The position numbers were made by a program, and so were the translations under genes. 64,000 nt of DNA, from assembly GCA_028551475.1 (NCBI GenBank), contig CM052354.1:10871172-10935171 (forward strand), given 5' to 3'. Below the pieces are notes generated by a model. The model did no database searches. It had not been told where the DNA came from and saw only the letters and a program-made list of their open reading frames with translations. The stretch comes from Casuarina equisetifolia. Taxonomy: Eukaryota; Streptophyta; Magnoliopsida; Fagales; Casuarinaceae. Below are positions 49,398-59,637 of the stretch, one piece after another (positions within the stretch are counted from its first letter, which is position 1; every line of letters starts with the position of its first letter).

Positions 49398-50859
49398 TAT
49401 GATTGAAAGCATTAGACTAGATCAACACTGGCAAAGTCGATGCCGTACGTGACACCATTCACGCACCTGTTACCATTCCCGTGGGTGCTCAAGACACTGA
49501 GATGAGCCTCTTGTTCAACCTAGTGACCCATTCTACCTTCATCCGAATGAACAAATGGGCGTCATGATTGTGATTGTAAAACTGGTTGGCGTTGATAATT
49601 ATGCACCTTGGAATAGGGACATGAGGCATGCCCTTTTCGGCAAGAACAAGTTTGGGATCATGGATTCAGCTGTGGCGCAACCTAACTCTGACTCACCCCT
49701 CTTTCCTCACTAGCAATGATGTAATGGAGTTGTTTTGTCATGGATTCTCACCTCATTGAGTCCCGAAATTTACAAAACATTCACATACTCTGCAGATGCG
49801 AGGCAAGTCTGGAACCATTTGGAAGAAAAATTCCAAAAAGTCGGGACAAAGAAGGTGTGTGCTGTGAAACGCGATTTGGCCAATGCTGCACAAAGGGGAG
49901 ATCCGATTGACTAGTACGTCTACCGTCTGGAGAGCTTGTGGAATAGATACGACTCCTACAATGCTATTCTCTACCCAAGGCTTATCAAGGATCCCGATTT
50001 TAGAACCTTCATGGAAGCTGGAAAATTAACCAAGTTTCTCAATGGACTCGATGACTACTACTCTGTGGCTAGATCCTAAATCTAAAACACTAGACTATCC
50101 CTTAGTTTCTCTAGAGCCATCGAAATGCTTTGGGATGAAGAGAGGGATCTTCGGCCGGCTGGAAATCGCAGGAGCAAAGCTTTCGTGTTCACGATGGAGT
50201 CGGGGCTCTATCTCGACTCGGGCTCACCCACAGGTCACGAGCGGGCAGCACCCGTGCCCTTCTCACACGGGCTAGGCCACGTTGCGCTTGTGTGTTTCTC
50301 ACACGAGCTAGGCCTTGTAGCGCCCGTGCCCTTCTCATACGGGCCAGTGCACAGTGCGCCTGCACCTTATTCGCTTGGGCCAGGCTACGCGCACCACCAG
50401 CATGCCCAGCACTCCTCTGGACCCGACACTCACATTGGACAACCTTCTCTCAGCTATGCTCCAAGGGCTCACGTGGGTTCTGCAGACTTGGAAGCCCAAA
50501 ATGGAAATTGCACCCATTGTGGAAAGAGAGGTCACACTTATGATGAATGCCTTATACTCACTAGGTATGGCCATTGTCGATTATTAGGCCATTCCAAGGA
50601 AAAATGCTATAGGCTCCATGGAAAGGCAAAAGGAAAAGGAAAGGGCAAAATTGAAAGACGTCACTACGTGAACAATACCGTTGGAGATGATAGCTCAAGT
50701 GATGTGTCTGCAATATCCAAGGAGGATAGAGAGTTAATAATGTCCATCCTCCATAAGAAAAACCAGCTACAGTCAATGTTGCCTGTGGGAACATTGACAG
50801 CACAGTTCATGCAACATGTATTTATCCTTAATATCGTAATTATTCCCGTTGGCTTATAG
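49398..50859 (+). pseudogene. copia gag of the 49-54 kb element, with internal 12-residue repeats
   Basis: The early gag part is broken by stops and shifts. From 50125 a frame of about 240 codons is open to 50859. It contains four tandem 12-residue units (APVPFSHGLGHV, ALVCFSHELGLV, APVPFSYGPVHS, APAPYSLGPGYA), coded by a GC-rich 36-bp repeat at about 50250-50393. Then come a CCHC knuckle (CTHCGKRGHTYDEC) and a second, partial knuckle-like stretch (CRLLGHSKEKCYRLHG), then a Lys/Gly-rich linker. The repeat block lies where copia gags have a variable linker before the knuckle. Confidence 0.82.
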
Positions 50860-53800
50860 CCTCAGGTGCTAGTGACCATATCACAAGTGATTTTAAATGC
50901 TTAATATCTCCTTGATCATGTGCTCATGAATCTAGGACTGTTAGACTACCAAATGGTAGACATATACCCATAACATATATAGGCTCAGTGATCATTCACA
51001 ATAGATACCACCTTTATAATGTTTTATATGCTCCCAACTTTACTGCTAATTTATTGTCCACTGCAAAATATACCAAAGATAATCATTGCACCATTACATT
51101 GCTTTCCCGTCTCTGTTTTTTTCAAGACTTACGGACTAAGATAGTTATGGGGGTTGGTAGAATGAAGTATGGACTTTATTATCTGATAAATGATTTTGAT
51201 GATGCATGTATTTAAGCATTTAATAGTTTTGTAGTAGGTCATTTTGCTACTTGAAAATTGAATAATGATAGTCAATTTTCCCCCACACCTCCTATATGTA
51301 ATATTTTGCATCAAAGATTGGGTCACCCCTCTTCTACTGTTATGCAATATATTTTTGATATGCCACATTCTTCTTTATCTGATATTAAAGAATGTTCTAT
51401 TTGCCCTTTGGCTAAGCATGTGTGCTCATCCTTTACTACTAGTAAATCTATGGCACAAAATTCCTTTGAACTCATACATGTTGATATTTGGACCTCTACA
51501 AGGTCCCCTCTCATATGGGGGCTAGATATTGTCTGACTATAGTTGATGACCACACACGGGCCACTTGGACTTATTTGATGGTACATAAAACAAAAACCCT
51601 TGATAACATTAAGTGCTTCTTTACCATGGTGACCACCCAATTTGGGGTACACGTCAAGCGCATTTGTACGGACAATGCGCAAGACTTCTTTAGTTCATCA
51701 TGTGTGGCCTTCTTTGACTCTCAGGGTGTCATACATGAAAGCTCATGTCCATACACACCTCAACAAAATGGGATAGTAGAATAAAAACATCAATATTTAT
51801 TCAATGTCGCAAGAGCATTACGTTTTCAATCTCATTGCCTCATTTGTTTTTGGAGCGAATGTCTGTTGACAGTTACCTATCTTATAAATAGGACACCTAC
51901 CAAATTACTCAAGGGCAAAACACCTTTTGAGAAACTATTTGGGAAACCACCATTACTTGACCACCTTCGTGTCTTTGGGTGCCTTTGTTATGCGACAAAC
52001 TTAACTCAAAAGGACAAGTTTGGTCCGCGGTCTACTCCATCTATCTTCATGGGATATCCTTATGCCCAGAAAGGTTATCGTCTTCTTGTGCTCGATAGTG
52101 GAAAATTCTTTATGAGCTGAGATGTGACCTTTCATGAAACTATTTTTCCTTTTGATCCATCATCGTCATCATCATCTGTTGAGCATCCATCATCGATTGA
52201 CATTGGTTTATAGGGTCCTAATTCACTCGCGATTGTCCCCTACACTAGGCCAGTTCCGGAGGTCCCAACTACCCAGTCATCGCTTACTACAAAGAAAACT
52301 CCACCTATCAACCGACAGTTAGGTAGGATCCCAAAACCGCCCACTTGGCAACAAGACTATATTTGCTCACATATTGACTCATCTTATATCCTTGCACCAT
52401 CTTCCACTACACGTCCCATTTCCCATGTCTTATCTCATCATAGACTGTCTAGCAAGCACAATCACTTTGTTTGCTCTCTCTCAACCACTGTAGAACCCAC
52501 ATCCTATTGTGAGGCTATTTTAGATCCTAAATGGCATGATGCCGTGATTGAGGAGCTAAGAGCATTGGAATCAAACCATACATGGGAATTGGTGTCTTTG
52601 CCTATAGGTCATCGTGCTATTGGCAACAAGTGGGTGTATAAGATCAAGTATAATGCTGATGGAAGTATTGACCGTTATAAGGCGTGCCTTGTAGCAAAGG
52701 GATATAGTCAGCGAGCAGGAGTAGACTATGAGGATACTTTCGTACTTGTAGGAAAGCTGGTGACTGTTCGCATTCTCACAACTTTGGCAGCTATTCATTA
52801 TTGGAAGATGCACCAGATGGATGTGCACAACACATTCCTTCAGGGGGATTTGGATATAGAAATCTACACGAGGCTCCCAAAAGGTTTACAGCTCAAGAAG
52901 GGATCCAAAGTATGCAAGCTAAAGAAGTCTCTTTATGGCCTCAAATAGGCCTCCAGACAATGGTACCAGAAGTTTACGGATGCCCTCCTATAAGCTAGAT
53001 TTCATCACTTTCAACATGATTACTCCTTATTCCTCAAAGAAACACGTAAGGGACTGCTTATAGTTTTCATTTACGTTGATGACATGATTATAACAACAGC
53101 AAATGAGGAGAGCATTATCAAATTAAAGGAGTATCTATGCTCTTCCTTCCAAATCAAGGATCTTGGATTGGTTAAATACTTCTTAGGGGTTGAGCTAGCA
53201 CATTCTTCCGCTGGCATTGTGATGAACTAGTGAAAATATGCCTTGGAGCTGATATCTGAGTATGGACTTTCTGGATGCAAGCCAGTAGAGACGCCCATGG
53301 AACAAAACATTAAATTCACTAGTGTTGATTATGATGAGTTCCTTGAGAGGGATGGAGATCCACCTTTGAAGGACGAGAGCCGTTATCAACAATTAATGGG
53401 AAGATTAATTTATCTCACAGTCACTAGGTCGGACATCTACTTTGTTGTTTACCTGCTAAGTCAATTCATGCAAGCCCCCAAAGAATCCCACCAGGAAGCA
53501 ACTCTTCGAGTAATCAGGTACATAAAAAGGTCCCCCGGACAAGGACTTTTAATGAAATCCAAAAACAACCTGGAATTGCGAGCTTTTTGTGATGCAACTT
53601 ATGGATCATGTCCGATAGGGCGACGATCTACCACAGGATTTTGTATCATGCTCAGTGATTCACTTATATCCTAGAAGAGCAAGAAGTAGTCTACAGTCTC
53701 CCATTCATCGACAGAATCTAAATATCGAGCTATGGCATCCACGACATGTGAGATTGTATGGTTGATTGGGTTGTTCAAAGATCTAAGAGTACCCTTGGTT

Positions 53801-54045
53801 AGACTAGTTTCACTCTATTGTGATAATGAGGCCGCAATGAAGATAGCAACAAATCCAGTTTTTCATGAGAAAACTAAGCATATAGAGATTGACCATCAGT
53901 TCATTTAAGAGAAAATAGCGATGCGTATCATTCAGACAGCTCACATATCTACACATGATCAACCCGCAGATCTATTGACAAAGGCATTAGGCATACAATA
54001 ACACCATTTCCTTATAGACAAGCTAGGCATCTACGATCTGTTTTG
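50850..54045 (+). pseudogene. copia pol of the 49-54 kb element, a few breaks
   Basis: Protease starts WLIASGASDHITSD, where the usual D of DSGA has become Ala, so the catalytic residue is lost. Integrase: the HHCC region (LHQRLGHPSS...CSICPLAKH) leads to a frameshift near 51515, then VDDHTRATWTYLM, TDNAQDF, and PQQNGIVE with a stop. Then PPLLDHLRVFGCLCYA and GYPYAQKGYR. Reverse transcriptase: WHDAVIEELRALESNHTWEL, NKWVYKIKYNADGSIDRYKA, HQMDVHNTFLQGDL, SLYGLK then a stop, and FIYVDDMIIT near 53070. RNase H: CDATYGSCPIGRRSTTGFC, STESKYRAMASTTCEIVWL, TKHIEIDHQFI, HISTHDQPADLLTKALG. Stops are few and often TAG or TAA at Gln positions. Confidence 0.9.
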
Positions 54046-54065
54046 ACCACCAGCTTGAGGGGGGA

Positions 54066-54278
54066 TGTTGAAATACTAGTTGTTGTCTTGTATATTCTTG
54101 GCCTTTTACTATAGATTGTTATATTGAAACTAGGCCCTTTACTGTAGCTACGTTACTATAACTAGATTCATTCTTTAAGAACCACATTCTTGGTTCTTGT
54201 GATGTAAGAAAACACTACGAGATTTTTCTTCTTTGATCTATCAACCAGTTTCACCATTTCTGGTATATCAGATTCTGA
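54066..54278 (+). repeat. 3' LTR of the 49-54 kb copia element
   Basis: Starts TGTTGAAATACTAGTTG. Contains about 12 extra bases (ACGTTACTATAACT region near 54152) relative to the 5' LTR, and its last bases read TTCTGA instead of TTCTTAACA. Confidence 0.9.
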
Positions 54279-54283
54279 ATCTT

Positions 54284-55158
54284 AAAGAATGGGTCTTCCA
54301 CAACGGCTAGCCATGACTTGCAGACGAGTTGCACTGTGCAAATGTCAAATTCCTGGACTCACAGGAATTCCAGGTTCAAAATATCCCTGTGCAAGTCTCC
54401 CTAACGCAGCGTCTTGTTCTTCATCCTTTATGGACAGACAAAAAACTTATTTGGAGTTCTCAGCAAGGATTGAGAACGGACATTCCACTTCGTTTGCCGT
54501 AAAATCTCTTTTTAGATTGATGTTTGTCTCGAAATAATCGCTTTCTTATCTTCGAAAGCAGGCTTCCGCAACCATTCCCCTCATAGTAGGCTTCTCTTTT
54601 ATTGCTTCTCATTCTAGAGTTCAAGTTCATTTTCCTTCACCGTGATATAGAAAGTAATAAATAAAATTATCTTTAAAAACTAAAGATAAAGAAAACTCAC
54701 CATCTTAAAATTTAATGATAAACAATGTTTAAAAAACTAAGAATGCAAAAAACTCCTCACTTTAGATTTCAAGGATAAATATTTACACTATATTGAAAAC
54801 AATTTAAAAGAGATAGAGAGTAAGTATGTTCATAACTTTTGGAACAAGTCAAAGAAATATAGAACTTTAAAAGTAAACTACCATTTAACTATTATAGATT
54901 TAATCTCATAATTTGTCTTGCTTATAAGAGAACATAAGTCTTTATTAGAGAGATATTCTTATTCTAAAGAATCTAGTTAAAGAGAGTAATTACATAGAAA
55001 ATGATGACATGAGTTTTAAAGATGGTCAAATACAAATAATTGCATAGTAAATGGTAGCATGAGTTTTCAAGGTAGTCAAAGACATGGGTTTTGAAGATGG
55101 TCAAATATAAATAATTACATAGTAAATGATAGCATGGGTTTTCAAGATAGTCAAAGAT
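54284..55158. other. Flank left of the LINE, part of duplicate copy B
   Basis: 54300-54420 matches 15510-15620; 54430 onwards matches 1935-2570. Plus-strand open frames here are short and lie on non-coding copies. The ATTACATAGTAAATGATA word with GGTTTTCAAGATGGTCAAA occurs about four times between 54985 and 55160, one or two more than in copy A. Confidence 0.6.
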
Positions 55159-55211
55159 ATTAATCGCTTTTAATTTGGATAGGTAAATCTAATGGATGAT
55201 GTGTACCGAAG

Positions 55212-55778
55212 GTGGCATGGAAAGAAGTTTGTTGGCCTAAAATTTATGGAAGACTGGGTCTGATAGACATTCATACATGGAATAAGGTGGCAGTTGGTAA
55301 ACTCTTATGGTCTCTTGTTCACCCTAACTCAAACTCTTTATGGGTTAAATGGATGATAACAAAAAATTTGAAGGGAATGAATGTATTAGAAGTTAAGATG
55401 AAAGGATCACTAGCTTGGAGTTTTAGGAATATTTTATAAGTAAGAAGTAAACTCACACAATTAGTGACGGACTCAGAATATAATATTGCCAAAAGTTATG
55501 TAGCATTGAGAGAGAATAGAGAAGATACTGAATGGGCAACACTTGTATGGAAAGAAAGAGTACCAAAGCATAATTTTATCTGTTGGATCATTTTGAAAGA
55601 CAAATTATCCACAACAGATCGTGTAGCTAAATGGAATAGTTTAGTGGATCTACAATACAACCTCTGCCAACAAGGAGAAGAATCACAAGAACATTTATTT
55701 TTTAAATGCAGGTTCATAAACTACATCTGGAAGGCACTAGTAGGCATGAATGGATTAATTCGAAGAATTGAACACTAG
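55212..55778 (+). pseudogene. LINE ORF2 C-terminal fragment (zinc-binding reverse-transcriptase tail)
   Basis: The frame is open from 55212 to a stop at 55437 and again from 55464 to 55778; the two are in the same frame and separated by one stop (TAA). The second piece carries the Cys-rich CxxxxxxxxxHLFFxC pattern of the plant zf-RVT domain. The endonuclease and the catalytic reverse-transcriptase domain are absent through 5' truncation, so the product cannot retrotranspose. Confidence 0.85.
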
Positions 55779-55843
55779 AGAGTTGAAATATATTGGATGA
55801 TCAAGGCTGTCAACAGGAAGAGTTTTGCAACAACCTTGCTTAG

Positions 55844-57104
55844 TGTTGGAATATATTGTAACGAAATTAGAATATATTAACATTTTGATGATGAGAAAAA
55901 TAGGAATTATAATATGAAAATATTATAATTATTGGTTGCTTATTTATTAGTTTAATAAGAAAGATAATGTTGGAATTATTCTGTAAGTCCAGTCGGAGGA
56001 AGCCTGAACTAACGCAGTCTAACCAGTGTGATTCAAAAATGGCCTTCAACAGGAAGAATACTGTTCACTAAATAGTACTGTTTCAAATAGTTACTATTCA
56101 CCTACGATTCAAAAATGGCCTCCAACGGGAAGAACAAAACGGGAAGAAGAAGAGAAGGTGGGAAATCAACAGGATTGTTGGATCAACGGCTCTTTTGAGT
56201 GAGAAAAGTGAGTTCTCTTGATGCTATATAAGAGATAGAAGTTTGATTGTTTCTAACAACAAAAATAAGAGAAGCTAAGGGTTCTTGAAGTGGAAATTCA
56301 TCAATCTTCTCTCAAGCTCATCAAGCTCATCAAGCTCATCAAGCTCATCAAGTTCATCAAGCTAACGAAATCATTCGGTGATTCTACTCTAAGCTCATTA
56401 CTGCTTTGATATTCTTGCTAGGAAATTAGTTTGATTTTCAATTGATATCATAATTGAGCTGATTTGATTCGGGTGAATAGTGCTACGATTTGAGAAATTG
56501 GGGCTTCTATCCATACTGCTCTTGATCAAGTATTTGCACTTATCTGAAGTTCAAGAAATCAATTTGCTCTTTAATTCATATCATAATTGAACTGATTTCA
56601 TATGAGTGAACAATGGTAGGGTGTTTGTGAATTTGGGACTTTTGTCCACATCATTTTGTATTAAGTCACTAGCACTTGTTTGAAGCTTCTGAACTTAAAT
56701 TCATATCTTACAGAAGCTGAATTCGAAAATTGTATTTAATTGTTACTCATTATTTAAATTCTTGGGGAGAGAATTTGTAACTGGGATTAAAGGATTGGTT
56801 ATGCTTTGTAACTGGGATTGAGGGATTGGTTCTCTTTTGTAATCGGGTTTGAGGGATTAGTTATCCCTTGTAATCAATTGAGTAATTGATTGAAGAGTGA
56901 CTCTAGCAGGTTGTTGCTAGAGTGGGGTGGAGTAGGTGCCAAGGTGGCTTGGGCTGAACCATTTTCCAAAAATATGTGTCTCTTCTCTTGTGTGATAACT
57001 TTACTTGTTGCCTTTATTGTTTAACATAAGAAAAATAAAAAACATTAAAGGATTTTTGATAAACTTAATTCACCCCCCCTCTTAGGTTGCTATAGGATCA
57101 AACA
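55844..57104 (-). mobile_element. Solo LTR (1261 bp) inside the LINE, target duplication CTTAG
   Basis: CTTAG flanks it at 55839-55843 and 57105-57109. On the plus strand it starts TGTTGGAAT and ends GATCAAACA. Read on the minus strand it starts TGTTTGATCC and soon has AAGAGGGGGGGTGAATTAAG and ends TTCCAACA, the same features as the solo LTR at 31356-33067, so the minus strand is probably the sense strand. It contains an ATCAAGCTC 9-bp repeat (56305-56362), three units of TAACTGGGATTGAGGGATTGGTT-like sequence (56777-56875) and two GATTCAAAAATGGCC words (56031 and 56103). Confidence 0.88.
56305..56362. repeat. 9-bp minisatellite ATCAAGCTC, six units
   Basis: CTCATCAAG repeated with one C-to-T change, inside the solo LTR. 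Confidence 0.9.
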
Positions 57105-57414
57105 CTTAGTATATCTTTCACGGTTGTATTGTATCACATTCGGAGAAAAAGAAATAGAAGAAGATTCAACGATAAAAGTCTAAACTGTTCAATCATTATT
57201 GCCAAAATCAAGAAGGACGTGAGAAAGAAGATTTTATCTACTAGAGAAGTTAAGTCTACAAATTGTAATAAATTCTTACAAGAGCTTTGAAATTTACCAA
57301 ATGCAATGTTTGAGCTTAAATGATGATGTTTTGTAACTGAACAATCTTGTAATTTTTATAGTGATATATATTTTTGACCTTTCACCTAAAAAAAAAAATT
57401 AATCGCTTTTAATT

Positions 57415-58169
57415 AGCCAAGGAATGGGTGTTTTGGAAATTGATTCTAGACTAGCTCCCCATGTGGATCATTATTGAACATTAGACTTGGCCTGGATTCC
57501 ATATTGGACTAACTAGGTATAATTCTTGAACTTGTGTTGGATTAATTTGGGTTGGTCCAAAATGGGTTATGTCACACGAAAACCAGGTTTCCATTAACAA
57601 TAAATGCTGCTTCAGACCTCCTGCTCCGAGATTCAGGTGCGTAAGGTTTAGGTACGTGAGTTTAAGTGTGTGTATAATTTGAAAGTAAAAGAAAAAAGGA
57701 TTTAGGATTGATATCTTGCAGATCTCTTGATGGTCATTTGAGTGACAGTAAGGGAAATTGTTGGCAGCCAAACGCCCATTTTTTTACGGGCCTAAATCCT
57801 CAGGGCCAGCCTAGGGTTTTGAATTGTAAGAAAACCCATTAAGGACTGCTTTTGTAATAAATTTAACGTTAAAATGATACCAGTCAGGAAAGGCTTACTT
57901 ATTTATATATGTTGGATTTGGCTGAGCCGTCTCAACCGTTTGATCCACTTCAAATCTCTCGTGGGCGTCGCATTGCGCATTAAATGTATGTAACGCATGC
58001 AGAAAATCAGTAATAAAAATCCCTCAGACCTTCTAAGCCTGTGACCAACCTGTAGCTGTCAACGAATACAAATCTCGTAAAAGTTGAAAATTAGACGAGT
58101 TTTCTTTTTGTGCACTGCTTGCTGAAAGTTGCCACGCAAAGGAAATAATGCTGAGTACGATACAACTAC
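57415..58169. other. Gene-free flank in copy B
   Basis: 57415-57805 matches 2585-2965. About 350 bp (57810-58155) have no counterpart in copy A, which reads directly from CAGCCTAGGATAAAACTA to GCTAGCGGGG; this is either an insertion in B or a deletion in A. No gene is seen in it. Confidence 0.6.
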
Positions 58170-58364
58170 GCTAGCAGGGTGAGTTCAAGAACTAGTGAAC
58201 ATGAAATTCAAGTGTTTGAAAAGACGGATCATTCACTTCAGTTTGCCGACACAACGTTAGCTTTCGCAGGAGTTTTCAACATCGTTACTGCTACCGGAGC
58301 TCCGAGGACACGATTATCATACCAAGCCACGGCCATTAAGCATCTCAACTTGCTTTACAAATAA
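58170..58364 (+). pseudogene. Short conserved coding-like stretch, copy B (unassigned)
   Basis: Open for about 61 codons with HEIQVFEKTDHSLQFADTTL, AFAGVFNIVTATGAPRTRLS and a TAA shared with copy A. The frame is kept here but lost in copy A. The start codon is not an obvious ATG, so this could be the last exon of an older gene. Unknown product. Confidence 0.3.
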
Positions 58365-59637
58365 CTAACCTTGAAAATTTATTTCAGTCATAATTGTTAT
58401 AATGCATCAATGTAAAGGTCAGGTTTTATCTTGGAATTATGATGATTCAGCATAAGATATAGGCAAGATGAGTAATTAAGACTCGTTTTAGTACCCAAAT
58501 CAGAATAAAAAGAAGAAAAAGGATTGAGAAGTTGACAAAAGCAAGGTAGCTAATGAGAGTGAAAAATGTAAGTACATGATATCTGTTGACTAAACAGCGT
58601 TTGATATCATTTTTCAACCCGAAAGAGAAAGACAAAATGAGATGATGAGGATGAGGGGAAGGCTCGTTTTCCTGCAGTCGAGACAGGGAACTAAGCCTGT
58701 TCCTCACTTTCATAATCTCGAGGAGACGGCTCACTGTTTATTTGATTGAATTTTGTGGACCCTTAAGATTCTACCGGCAGATGAAGATGGAAAGTTCTGG
58801 TCATTGGGTGACGAAAAGTTACTCGTTGTTTAAATGAGTTCGGATAATAATAGTTTGGACCATGTTTTTAGACGTGAAGAATATTTTCTGCTGCTAAAAT
58901 TCATCAATCTCCAAATTATCTACTAAGTGAGACTCGTCATGTGGTTTTTATAGATCAACTTCTATGTATTTACTTCGAGTGACATAAGACTTGAGAGGGG
59001 ATTGAAGCCTCTGAATTTAAACATTCGTTTGATGGTTGTCAAGTTTTGGGACAATTATTACGAAAATATAGAAGAAAGGTGAATAATGACAATTGCAATT
59101 GCATGTTCTTTCACCTATTTGTGACAGCTTAGAGTTATAGCCTCCCAGCCTTAATGATCTAACTCCTTCAAAATTTCCTAGTCTAATTCTATTGTGCCTA
59201 TGCTAATTAACGGCATAGCGTACCACAATATTTTAGTTCAATTTCTTCATTAAGGCTGGCAAAGTTGCTATGCAGGCAGATAGTTCATACAGCATTCTGC
59301 CAGTAGTTGTACCAGAGAAACTCTACCATTTTGCCTGCGTGGTGTGGTATGCATATTTAAGTCTTTTCATTGCCATATTTTTTATTCACAATTTGCATGT
59401 TATTTCTCTCTCCCTTTCTCTCTCTCTTTTTTTAGTATGCCTTCTTTAGTTACATGAGCATTATTTATATACTAAGAACGAACAGCATTTGTTTCTACAG
59501 TTCAGAGCTGTCAATATTATTAAATCAGCTTGTCTTTAATACATTTGGTCTTTATTGTTTGGTAAACTGAAACATCTTCTGCATGTTTGGTTTGAGCTCT
59601 GCCAGAATAACAACTGTTATGGATTCTTCCAGGAGTA
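58365..59637. other. Gene-free stretch upstream of RopGEF copy B
   Basis: Aligns with 3200-4931 and 6139-6222 of copy A, without the ATATC-flanked insert and without the relic-plus-LTR block. At 59525-59550 the sequence runs uninterrupted across the place where copy A has its 1.2-kb block, so it gives the empty site. A short hydrophobic open frame on the minus strand (58734-58447) has a counterpart at 3483-3283 but looks non-coding. Confidence 0.6.

Larger units (their letters stand above)
49064..54278 (+). mobile_element. Ty1/copia element, complete length, target duplication ATCTT
   Basis: LTRs at 49064-49264 and 54066-54278 match closely, and ATCTT stands at 49059-49063 and 54279-54283. 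The primer site TGGTATCAAGGAGC begins at 49265 directly behind the LTR, and a purine tract TTGAGGGGGGAT (54055-54065) precedes the 3' LTR. The internal region has gag, zinc knuckles, protease, integrase, reverse transcriptase and RNase H in order, with long open pieces broken by single stops and a few frameshifts. The best preserved of the window's copia elements. Confidence 0.93.
55176..57398 (+). mobile_element. 5'-truncated LINE with poly(A) tail and 16-17 bp target duplication
   Basis: ATTAATCGCTTTTAATT stands at 55159-55175 and again at 57398-57414, right after a run of A (57388-57398). Copy A has the empty site (ATTAATTGCTTTTCATT near 2570). The body encodes the C-terminal part of a plant LINE ORF2: MAWKEVCWPKIYGRLGLIDI, WSLVHPNSNSLWVKWM, and the zf-RVT region with WKERVPKHNFICWI, RVAKWNSL and CQQGEESQEHLFFKC. 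Long variable duplications, poly(A) and 5' truncation are the marks of target-primed reverse transcription. A solo LTR has inserted into its 3' part. Confidence 0.92.
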
